From Gemmatimonas sp. UBA2094 (GTDB taxonomy: Bacteria; Gemmatimonadota; Gemmatimonadetes; Gemmatimonadales; Gemmatimonadaceae): a DNA stretch of 11,473 nt. A program made the position numbers and the translations under genes. Of this stretch, positions 1 to 6,338 are shown in pieces. The stretch spans positions 10,878-22,350 of the forward strand of contig DCZC01000070.1 of assembly GCA_002331565.1 (NCBI GenBank), written 5' to 3'. Each line of letters begins with the position of its first letter. Position 1 is the first letter of the stretch. The notes under the pieces are model-generated. The model had not been told where the DNA came from and made no database searches. It saw only the letters and a program-made list of their open reading frames with translations.

Positions 1-885
1 GCCGTGTTGCATGCGCGGCGGTGCGGCTGGTTCAGCGGGCAGCAGTTGGGCATGTTGCTCCTCGAGCAGGCGCGGGCCGCCGGCGCGTCGCTGCTGGGGG
101 GACGTGTGCAGCAGGTGCTGCGCGAGGGTGGCCGGGTGAGCGGCGTGCGCGTGGCCACCACCGACGGCCGCGATATCACGGTGCACGCACCGGTGTTCGT
201 GAACGCGGCGGGGCCATATGCCAAGCAGGTGGGCGCGCTGCTCGATGTGTCGTTGCCGCTGTTCAGTGAGGCGCACTACAAGATCGCCATCGAGGACACG
301 CTCGGCGTCGTCGATCGCAATACGGGGCTGGTGATCCTCGACGACGACCAGTCGCTCGAGTGGAGCGATGAGGAGCGCGCCGAGCTTGCGGCCGATGACG
401 ACACGCGCTGGCTCACCGAGCCGCTGCCGGCCGGCATCCATCTCCGCCCGGAGGGGTACGGCAGTGCGAGGACGGTGCTCATGCTGTGGGACTATCACAG
501 TGCGCACCGGTTCGACGCGCCGGAGTTTCCGCTCCCCGACGATCCGTTCTATCCCGAAGTGGTGCTGCGCGGCATGACGAAGCTCGCACCAGGACTGTCG
601 GCGTATCTCGAACGGTTGCCGCACGCGTATGTCGACGGCGGCTACTACACCAAGACGGTCGAGAACAGGCCCCTCGTCGGACCGCTCGGCGTCGACGGGG
701 CCTACGTGTGCGCGGCGTTCTCGGGCTTCGGCCTCATGGCGGCACCGGCTGCGGCTGAACTGCTGGCGGCGCAGATCACCGGTGCCTCGCGCCCGTCGTA
801 TGAGTCGGCCTTTCTGCTCGCGCGTTACGAGGATGCCGCGTACCGCGCCAAGCTCGCGGCATGGGGCAGCACGGGGCAGTTGTAG
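1..885 (+). CDS. FAD-dependent oxidoreductase, DAO/glycine oxidase type (5' end missing)
   Basis: This is the C-terminal ~294 residues of a DAO-superfamily flavoprotein; the frame is open at the left edge, so the N-terminal Rossmann GxGxxG dinucleotide site is outside the window. The family oxidises amines or D-/N-substituted amino acids with FAD. Numbering from the GTG at base 4, visible landmarks are G-W-F-S-G-Q-Q-L-G at 8-16, where the family starts its substrate/FAD helix; VNAAGPYA at 66-73, the typical end of the FAD domain's inserted strand; and NRPLVGP at 221-227 followed by a Gly/Ala-rich block at 229-255 (AAFSGFGLMAAPAAAELLA), the conserved C-terminal FAD-contacting motif. Residues 85-210 form the substrate domain. 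I see no transmembrane segment. The substrate cannot be told from this part. It converges on the downstream minus-strand gene and ends 25 bases before a strong hairpin. Family is confident; specificity is unknown. Confidence 0.85.
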   Translation, partial: AVLHARRCGWFSGQQLGMLLLEQARAAGASLLGGRVQQVLREGGRVSGVRVATTDGRDITVHAPVFVNAAGPYAKQVGALLDVSLPLFSEAHYKIAIEDTLGVVDRNTGLVILDDDQSLEWSDEERAELAADDDTRWLTEPLPAGIHLRPEGYGSARTVLMLWDYHSAHRFDAPEFPLPDDPFYPEVVLRGMTKLAPGLSAYLERLPHAYVDGGYYTKTVENRPLVGPLGVDGAYVCAAFSGFGLMAAPAAAELLAAQITGASRPSYESAFLLARYEDAAYRAKLAAWGSTGQL

Positions 886-909
886 CGCCCCCTCCGATCA
901 CGGCCCGAT

Positions 910-960
910 TTTCAAGGGGGCAGCGTCGTTGAACGTGTCAACGACGCTGCCCCCTTGAAA
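910..960. terminator. Perfect 23-bp stem-loop between convergent genes
   Basis: The left arm (910-932, starting TTTCAAGGGGGCAGCG) is exactly complementary to the right arm (938-960); the loop is ACGTG (933-937). It lies 25 bases after the oxidoreductase stop and 20 bases beyond the stop of the minus-strand Asp-box gene, so it could serve both transcripts. Neither side has a T-run, so it is not a canonical intrinsic terminator. A U-less terminator or 3'-end mRNA-stabilising hairpin is inferred from position and stem strength. Confidence 0.7.
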
Positions 961-979
961 CGGACCCCTGGAAACCGGG

Positions 980-3946
980 TTATCGGCGCGAGGCCCAGCG
1001 CGCCTCGAGCGCCTTGAATGCGGCGAGTCGGTCACGGGCCGCCGCGCGCATACTGGCGGTGGGCGGCGTGTCACTCTGCTGCAGGGCATCGATGGCGGTG
1101 AGATGCGCGTTTTCCACCGCCGCATACGCCGCGGCGAGCTCCACCTGGCCGGCCGCCTTCGCTTCGGCGGCCCGCGTACGGGCGAGCAGCAGCGCGTCGT
1201 ACAGCGCCACGCTGAGGTCGTGCTGCTCCTGCAACGCCGTGCGCGGCGTCTTCACCCGCGGGTCCATGCGGACGGTGAACGACTTCGTGAGCACCGTCCC
1301 GTCCACCGTGAGCCGCGCGGTGTAGCGGCCCGGCATGACCCACGGGCCTTCCGGCTCGCATTTCGTGTTGTACGGCGTGGCCGAGATGGGCAGCGCACAG
1401 CCGTCGGTGGGGCGGGTGTAGTGCAGGTCCCACGTGAAGCGTTGCAGTCCCGCCTTTGTCGAGGGCGAAGCCGCCGGCCGGAACCAGTACCACGGCCAGT
1501 TGCCCGCATCTGCGGGGGCGGGGGTGGCGTCGCTGCTCGCATACGCGCGCAGCACTCGGTCGGTGGCGTCGAGCACCTCGATCTGCACCGACTGCGCATC
1601 GCGCGGCAGCCAGTATTCGAGCATCGCCCCGTCGGGCGGGTTCTGCGCCATCGGCTCGTCGGGAGGCACCGGCGTGTCGGTGTACATGCTGTAGCGCACA
1701 CGGGTCGCGGTGGCCGGCGCGAACAGCGTTGCGTTCGCCGCCGTGGTGGCATCCCACTGCCGGAGCGACGTGATGTTGTCGAGGATCCAGAAGCCGCGGC
1801 CGTGCGTGGCGACGGCGATGTCGTCGTCCTTCACGATGAGATCGCGAATGGAGATGAACGGCATGTTGCGGCGCAGCGGCTGCCAGCTGTCGCCGTCGTT
1901 CGCCGACACCCATACCTGATGCTCCGTGCCGGCATACAGCAGGCCGCGGCGCTTGGGGTCTTCGCGGATCACGTTGGTCGGCGCATCGGTGTCCATACCG
2001 CCCGTGATCTCCGTCCACGTCTTGCCGCCATCGCGCGTGCGATAAAGATGCGGTCGCAGATCGTCGAGGCGGAACGTATTCACCGCGGCGTACGCCGTGT
2101 TCGCATCGAAGTGCGACGCATCCATGATGGACACCTTCCACCACGGCCCGAGTTGCGGTGGCGTCACGTTCTGCCAGGTCTTGCCACCGTTGCGCGTGAC
2201 GTGAATGAGGCCGTCATCGGTGCCGACCCACAAGGTGTTGGAGTCGACCGGGCTCGGCGCGATGGTGTACACCACGCCGCGCCGCGTGGGTGTCGCGGCC
2301 GGCGTATCGCGATAGATGCCTACGCTGGCGGGCACGTCCCAGGTGGGACGCGAAAGATCGTCGCTGAGGCGCGTCCACGACTGACCAGCGTTCACCGTCT
2401 GCCACACCACGTTGGTGCCGTAGTACAGCTTCTTCGGATTCATGGGCGAGAAGAGGATCGGCATGGTGCGGATGCCGCGGAAATAGTCCGGGCCGGTGCC
2501 GGCGGCGCGTCGCCCGATGCCGGCATTGGGGCTCACGTCCTGCGTCTGCCCGGTACGACGGTCGAAGCGGGTGACCGTACCGCCGAAGTACACGTTCGGA
2601 TCGAGCGGGTCGGGTGCCACGTAGCTGTACTCGCTCGCGCCGACCGGGCGCCATTCGCGATACCCGATGCTGCCGTCGTTGCCGCGGCTCGCCACGCACG
2701 CCGAACCCGACTCCTGCTGGCCGCCGCATACGTTGTACGGCCAGTTGTAGTCGGCGGTCACGTGATAGAACTGCGCGGTGGCCTGGTTGTACCACGAGCT
2801 CCACGTGGTGCCGCCGTTCACCGTGATCACAGCGCCCTGATCGGCCGTGAGCAGCATCACGTCGGGATTGTTCGGATTGATCCAGAGCCGCTGATAGTCG
2901 TCACCGCCCGGCGCGCCGCGCAGACTCTTCCACGACTTGCCGCCATCGGTGCTCTTCCACGCGACTACGTTCATCGTGTACACCGTGTTCGGCTCGCGCG
3001 GGTCCACCGTGAGCGCCGCAAAGTCGTCACCGCGGCCGAAGTAGCGCGAGTCGGTGGTGGTGCGCGTCCACGTGGCGCCGGCGTCCTCGCTGCGATAGAC
3101 GCCGCTTTTCGCCCCCGCCGTGGCCGTCACGTACATCACGCGCGGATTGCTGGGCGAAATGCCGATGCCGAGCCGGCCGAGGCCATCGGCCGTGGTAGGC
3201 AGCCCGCCGCCGAGCTGCGTCCACGTGGTGCCGCCGTCGGTGCTCTTGAAGAGCCCGGAGTTCTTCCCGCTCCATGCCGCGTTTTCCCACGGGCCCTGCC
3301 GCGCTTCCCAGAGTACCGCGTACACGGTGTTGGGATCGTCGGGCGACAGCACCACGTCGGCGCCACCGGTGTTCTCGTCCTTGAAGAGCACGCGCTCGAA
3401 CGATTGGCCGCCGTTGGTGCTGCGATAGATGCCGCGTTCGCTGTTGGGGCCGTACGGATGGCCCAGCACCGCCACGAACAGCCGCTCGGGATTTTTCGGG
3501 TCGATCGCGATGCGCGGAATCTGCTGCCCGTCGCGCAAGCCGAGTCGTGTCCACGTCTTGCCGGCATCGTTGGAGCGGTACATGCCGTTGCCCACCGACA
3601 GGTCGGGGCGCTGCAGCCCTTCACCGCTGCCCACGTACAGGATGTTCGGATCCGATGGCGCCACCTCCACCGAGCCAATCGAGCCCGTGGGCTGACTGTC
3701 CATGATGGGATTCCACGTGCGGCCGTAGTCGGTGGTCTTCCACACGCCGCCGTTGGTGACGGCCATGTAGAAAACGTTCGGCTGCTGCGGGACGCCCACG
3801 GCGCTCTTGGTGCGACCGGCGCGGAAGGGGCCGATATGCCGCCACGTCAGGGCGGGCATGTTGGCGGTAGGAAGCGCGGATTGGGCGTCGGCGCTGGTGC
3901 CGAGGCCGAGCAGTAACGCGGCTGCTATCGGAAAGGGGGCGCGCAT
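980..3946 (-). CDS. Secreted Asp-box (BNR/VPS10-like) beta-propeller protein, 988 aa
   Basis: This full-length exported protein belongs to the large 'glycosyl hydrolase / sortilin-like' Asp-box families. Residues 1-22 are a Sec signal peptide (short basic start, A/L-rich core, probable cut after SADA). I count eleven S/T-x-D/N-x-G-x-[TS]-[WF] Asp-boxes at about 71, 125, 176, 235, 286, 332, 375, 517, 584, 637 and 681, enough blades for two propellers. Residues ~730-865 form a further beta-rich region. GRYTARLTVDG...KSFTVRMDPR (873-897) resembles the FlgD-like Ig repeat seen near the C terminus of such proteins, and 900-988 is Ala/Arg-rich and helical. Four Cys sit at about 407, 417, 850 and 863. 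GH74 xyloglucanases share the propeller, but I cannot identify catalytic acids, so enzymatic activity is unproven; binding of sugar or protein is equally possible. The ATG has no Shine-Dalgarno sequence but directly precedes the signal peptide. Confidence 0.9.
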   Translation of the reverse strand: MRAPFPIAAALLLGLGTSADAQSALPTANMPALTWRHIGPFRAGRTKSAVGVPQQPNVFYMAVTNGGVWKTTDYGRTWNPIMDSQPTGSIGSVEVAPSDPNILYVGSGEGLQRPDLSVGNGMYRSNDAGKTWTRLGLRDGQQIPRIAIDPKNPERLFVAVLGHPYGPNSERGIYRSTNGGQSFERVLFKDENTGGADVVLSPDDPNTVYAVLWEARQGPWENAAWSGKNSGLFKSTDGGTTWTQLGGGLPTTADGLGRLGIGISPSNPRVMYVTATAGAKSGVYRSEDAGATWTRTTTDSRYFGRGDDFAALTVDPREPNTVYTMNVVAWKSTDGGKSWKSLRGAPGGDDYQRLWINPNNPDVMLLTADQGAVITVNGGTTWSSWYNQATAQFYHVTADYNWPYNVCGGQQESGSACVASRGNDGSIGYREWRPVGASEYSYVAPDPLDPNVYFGGTVTRFDRRTGQTQDVSPNAGIGRRAAGTGPDYFRGIRTMPILFSPMNPKKLYYGTNVVWQTVNAGQSWTRLSDDLSRPTWDVPASVGIYRDTPAATPTRRGVVYTIAPSPVDSNTLWVGTDDGLIHVTRNGGKTWQNVTPPQLGPWWKVSIMDASHFDANTAYAAVNTFRLDDLRPHLYRTRDGGKTWTEITGGMDTDAPTNVIREDPKRRGLLYAGTEHQVWVSANDGDSWQPLRRNMPFISIRDLIVKDDDIAVATHGRGFWILDNITSLRQWDATTAANATLFAPATATRVRYSMYTDTPVPPDEPMAQNPPDGAMLEYWLPRDAQSVQIEVLDATDRVLRAYASSDATPAPADAGNWPWYWFRPAASPSTKAGLQRFTWDLHYTRPTDGCALPISATPYNTKCEPEGPWVMPGRYTARLTVDGTVLTKSFTVRMDPRVKTPRTALQEQHDLSVALYDALLLARTRAAEAKAAGQVELAAAYAAVENAHLTAIDALQQSDTPPTASMRAAARDRLAAFKALEARWASRR

Positions 3947-3981
3947 TGTGGTGGGCGTGCGAGGGGAGTGTGGTGTGTGAT

Positions 3982-4106
3982 ACTGACAGCAGCCCCGTTC
4001 AGGGTTGGGGGTCGTGGGTGAAGTGTCGTGGGTGGGTGTCTCGTCGAAACACCCACCTACAACCCTCAGCGCACAACCCTCGGCACTGAACGGGGCCGCT
4101 GTCAGT
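3982..4106. repeat. Nested inverted repeat in the aminotransferase/Asp-box gene gap
   Basis: The outer arms, 3982-4002 (ACTGACAGCAGCCCCGTTCAG) and 4086-4106, are complementary at 20 of 21 positions. Directly inside, AGGGTTG (4001-4007) pairs with CAACCCT (4074-4080). In the centre GGTGGGTGT (4031-4039) pairs perfectly with ACACCCACC (4049-4057), and three more outer pairs form if one G.U is allowed. The whole ~125 bases could fold as one interrupted hairpin. It has no coding potential and no T-run on either side. It may end the aminotransferase transcript, lie in the Asp-box gene's leader (35 bases before its ATG), or be a palindromic repeat element. Confidence 0.7.
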
Positions 4107-4147
4107 CGAACAACGAGTAGCCGTAATGCAGTCGGCGCGTCGCGCCG

Positions 4148-5371
4148 TTACTGCCCCGTCGTCGCCGGCTTCACGATCTCCGGCAGCGCCGCGGCGACCT
4201 GCTTCATCTCCGCTGGCGTGCCGATGCTGATACGCGCCCACGTGTTGTACGGCGGGAAGGCGCGGCCGATCATGAAGCCCTTCGCGAGCATCGCCGCCTG
4301 CACTTTCTCCACCGGCATCCCCGTATCGAAGAAAACGAAGTTGGTGTGCGACGTGGTCATGCGGCGGCCGAGGGCCTTGATGGCGGTGTGCATGATGGTA
4401 CGCCCTTCGGCGTTGCGGTCACGGCACATCGTCTGGTATGACGTGTCGGCGAGCGACGCGGCGGCAGCGCGCGCGCCGAAGACGCCGGGAAAGCTGGTCA
4501 CGCACGGCTGCAGGCGCGCGATGATGTCGGGACGGGCGATGGCGAAGCCCGTGCGGAGTCCGGCGAGACCGTGGATCTTGGACGCCGTGCGCGAGATGAT
4601 CACGTTCTCGCCCGCCTTCACGAGATCGATCATGCTCGTGTAGCCCGGGTCGGTCACGAAGTCGTGATACGCTTCGTCCACCAGCACGACCGACTTGCGC
4701 GACGCGTTGCTCACGAAGCTGCGCAGCTGCGTCGCGTCGGTGAGGGTGCCCGTGGGGTTGTTGGGGTTGCACACGAAGACGAGGTCGACCGACTGCACGA
4801 GACGCGTGTTCATCGCCTCCAGGTCGTGCTTGAGATCGCCGTCGAGGGCCACCTTGTGCACGCGTGCGCCCATGGATTCGGCGTAACGCGGGAGCCCTTC
4901 GTACGTGGGCCACGGCGTGAGCACGTCACCGCCGCGCATCGCGTAGGCGAGCGCGACGATGGACAGCACGTCGCCGGAGCCGGCCGTGACGAGCACGTAG
5001 TCTTCGGGCACGCCAACGCTCTGTGCGAAGATTTTGCGCAGCGCGGGCACGGCCGCGGCGTTGTACCAGGCGTGCTCCTTCCACATGTCCATGATGGCCT
5101 GCCGCGCCGACGGGGCCATGCCGTACGGATTCTCGTTCGACGCGAGGCGGATCGGGCCCTCGGCGCGGCGCATCGCTTCGATCTCGCGCTCGAGCGCGAG
5201 GAAGCCGGCGCGCGTGGTCTGGCCGTCGACGACGAGCGGGGCGCCGGACGCTTCAAGCGCGGGCAGCAGCGTGGGAGCCAGCGACTGCGTGGCGATGGCA
5301 CCGCCGGCCACGAGGCCGGAAGACTTGAGCCAGTCGCGGCGGGAGAACGAGCGGGAAGGAGGCGTGGACAC
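4148..5371 (-). CDS. Tat-exported PLP-dependent aminotransferase, HisC-like (class I/II)
   Basis: Residues are numbered from the chosen GTG (407 aa). SFSRRDWLK with RR at 11-12, followed by an Ala/Gly-rich hydrophobic stretch to ~45, is a twin-arginine signal, so the folded PLP enzyme probably acts in the periplasm. The rest is a complete fold-type I aminotransferase: SNENPYG (78-84), TAGSGDVL (129-136) for the cofactor phosphate, NPNNPTG (202-208), D232 and Y235 in VDEAY for the pyridine ring, SRTASK with K265 as Schiff-base lysine, and R380 in ARISIG for the substrate carboxylate. The motifs resemble HisC most, but cytosolic HisC lacks a Tat signal, so histidine synthesis is not a safe call. 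The start is GTG 5371 because a GAGGT lies 6 bases upstream; an upstream TTG at 5377 would add two residues but sits almost on that site. It is divergent from the globin operon. Confidence 0.9.
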   Translation of the reverse strand: MSTPPSRSFSRRDWLKSSGLVAGGAIATQSLAPTLLPALEASGAPLVVDGQTTRAGFLALEREIEAMRRAEGPIRLASNENPYGMAPSARQAIMDMWKEHAWYNAAAVPALRKIFAQSVGVPEDYVLVTAGSGDVLSIVALAYAMRGGDVLTPWPTYEGLPRYAESMGARVHKVALDGDLKHDLEAMNTRLVQSVDLVFVCNPNNPTGTLTDATQLRSFVSNASRKSVVLVDEAYHDFVTDPGYTSMIDLVKAGENVIISRTASKIHGLAGLRTGFAIARPDIIARLQPCVTSFPGVFGARAAAASLADTSYQTMCRDRNAEGRTIMHTAIKALGRRMTTSHTNFVFFDTGMPVEKVQAAMLAKGFMIGRAFPPYNTWARISIGTPAEMKQVAAALPEIVKPATTGQ

Positions 5372-5377
5372 GGGCAA

Positions 5378-5382
5378 ACCTC
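5378..5382 (-). promoter_or_regulatory. Shine-Dalgarno of the aminotransferase, decides GTG start
   Basis: On the minus strand GAGGT is followed by six bases (TTGCCC) and GTG (5371-5369). The competing TTG at 5377-5375 begins directly after GAGGT, too close for initiation. This favours the GTG and a 407-residue protein. Confidence 0.6.
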
Positions 5383-5705
5383 AGGGCAAGGGTCGGCGGA
5401 CTTCCCGGGTGGACGGGACATTCAACGTTACCGCCAATTCGGAGGCAGTGCACGTGAATCGCCGACCATGACCGCAGCGCCTGTCATGCGCCACCGGCCC
5501 CCTGGCGCCGCCACAGCATTGTTCACACCCCGCTCACGGTGTGTGGCCTGTTGCGCGGCGTGCGGTGGGGAATGCGACAGGTGAGCCTCACCACCGCTGC
5601 CTCTCACGTGACGGTATCATCGTTGCGGGTTGCAGAGGGCTTGGGTGGACCGCTTGGCGCGAACGGTGGGACGCCGAGGACGATATTTTCGCAATACTGA
5701 TCTTT

Positions 5706-5719
5706 TGCTAATCTGATTA
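5706..5719 (+). promoter_or_regulatory. Candidate extended -10 with operator-like palindrome
   Basis: TGCTAATCT (5706-5714) matches an extended -10 (TGnTAnnnT), and TAATC-T-GATTA (5709-5719) is a perfect odd-length palindrome overlapping it, inside the only clearly AT-rich patch of the intergenic region. The -35 position (5686-5691, TTTTCG) is poor. If it is a promoter it would leave a leader of about 230 bases before the globin gene. Low confidence. Confidence 0.3.
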
Positions 5720-5736
5720 TGGCTCTGTAGTGGCGC

Positions 5737-5781
5737 CAAAAAACGCGGAAAAGACCGCCGGATGACCCGGGTGATCGGCGG
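5737..5781 (-). terminator. Intrinsic-terminator-like hairpin with U-tracts, minus strand
   Basis: Read on the minus strand, CCGCCGAT (5781-5774) can pair with ATC(C)GGCGG (5763-5755, one bulged base) around the loop CACCCGGGTC, followed at once by TCTTTTCC and then TTTTTT (5743-5738). Stem plus U-tract is the standard Rho-independent layout. No recognisable minus-strand gene lies just upstream, so it would end an unannotated RNA or block antisense transcription coming from the globin side. Confidence 0.45.
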
Positions 5782-5850
5782 CGCTCTCGCCCGTCTGGGG
5801 GCGGGGGGCGGGAGTTTGCGGTTCGGGGTGGGTACAACACCACCCCCCAA

Positions 5851-5878
5851 CTCCTGACGCCCGCCTCCTGACCCCCAC
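5851..5878. repeat. Two tandem 14-bp units
   Basis: CTCCTGACGCCCGC (5851-5864) is followed directly by CTCCTGACCCCCAC (5865-5878), identical at 12 of 14 positions. AACTCC just before and at its start (5849-5854) can also pair with GGAGTT (5811-5816), giving a weak imperfect hairpin across the G-runs. Confidence 0.5.
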
Positions 5879-5954
5879 CGGGCGCTAGCGCCGAGTCGCT
5901 GCTCCAGCGTACGCCGCCTCCCCTAAGCGTCCCCCCGCTGCTAGCCTTCCGCGG

Positions 5955-6335
5955 GTGAGTACCCACTTCGATCAGATGGGAGGGGCCGAGGGGATCCGGA
6001 TCCTCGTCGACCGCTTCTACGACCTCATGGACTCGGCGCCGGAGGCGGCGAACATCCGCCCCCTTCACGCCGCGAGTCTCAAGGCGTCCCGTGAGAAACT
6101 CTACAAGTTCATGAGCGGGTGGACCGGCGGGCCGCAGCTCTACGTGGAGGAGTACGGCCACCCGCGTCTGCGCATGCGGCATTTCCCCTTCGCCATCGGC
6201 GAGCGGGAGCGTGACGAGTGGCTCTGGTGCATGGACCGCGCCCTCGCCGAGCATGAGGCGCCCGAGGAGCTCAAGACGTTCCTGCGCGAGCGGCTGCAGC
6301 AGCTGGCCGATCACATGCGCAACCAACCGGCCTGA
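5955..6335 (+). CDS. Group II truncated hemoglobin (trHbO/YjbI-like), 126 aa
   Basis: This small cytoplasmic 2/2 globin binds heme; group II members are linked to O2 binding, NO/peroxide handling or redox chemistry. Landmarks: Tyr22 (FYD) at B10; GGP...Y..E.GHP (58-70), the group II CE-EF signature; His76 in LRMRHFPF as proximal F8 ligand; and Trp89 in DEWLWCMDRAL as the group-defining G8 Trp. An ungapped by-eye alignment to YjbI puts His38 (RPLH) at CD1, where Phe or Tyr is more usual. Length is normal for the group, with no signal or membrane segment. The start is GTG without a Shine-Dalgarno sequence; a TAGCCT hexamer (5942-5947) ends 7 bases before it, a spacing compatible with a leaderless mRNA. 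It is the first gene of the + cluster, with rsmD starting 3 bases after its stop. Confidence 0.93.
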   Translation: MSTHFDQMGGAEGIRILVDRFYDLMDSAPEAANIRPLHAASLKASREKLYKFMSGWTGGPQLYVEEYGHPRLRMRHFPFAIGERERDEWLWCMDRALAEHEAPEELKTFLRERLQQLADHMRNQPA

Positions 6336-6338
6336 CCG

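Larger units (their letters stand above)
5383..5954. other. Divergent intergenic region without a confident gene
   Basis: This ~570-base gap separates the aminotransferase (-) from the globin operon (+). From left to right it contains GGAGG (5441-5445) 8 bases before a GTG and a 38-codon Cys-rich frame (5468-5584); small palindromes (CACACC/GGTGTG at 5524-5543, GGTGAGcCTCACC at 5580-5592, TCACGTGA at 5604-5611); an AT-rich patch (5681-5750) with the palindrome TAATCTGATTA; a minus-strand terminator-like hairpin (5737-5781); G-runs (5797-5832); a 14-bp tandem duplication (5851-5878); and the perfect 12-bp palindrome GGCGCTAGCGCC (5881-5892). Both flanking genes should have their promoters here, but I cannot fix a -35/-10 pair for either with confidence. 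Confidence 0.6.

Noticed and set aside
1103..3916. 937-codon open frame on the plus strand opposite the Asp-box gene
   Set aside because: GC-rich antisense shadow: Arg/His/Ala/Val-rich translation with no recognisable domain, while the minus strand has a signal peptide and eleven Asp-boxes.
5372..5377. TTG start of the aminotransferase two codons upstream
   Set aside because: The GAGGT site abuts this TTG, leaving no usable spacing; GTG 5371 fits better.
5681..5720. FNR/NsrR-type site for the globin promoter
   Set aside because: The patch has CTGAT repeats and a palindrome, but no TTGAT-N4-ATCAA or comparable consensus that I could match.
5617..5850. 77-codon minus-strand basic ORF
   Set aside because: Arg/Pro-rich translation of GC-rich repeats, crosses the terminator-like hairpin, and has no good start signal.
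5604..6326. 240-codon minus-strand frame across the globin gene and the intergenic region
   Set aside because: Mostly antisense to the globin, no motif, and it runs through the terminator-like hairpin.
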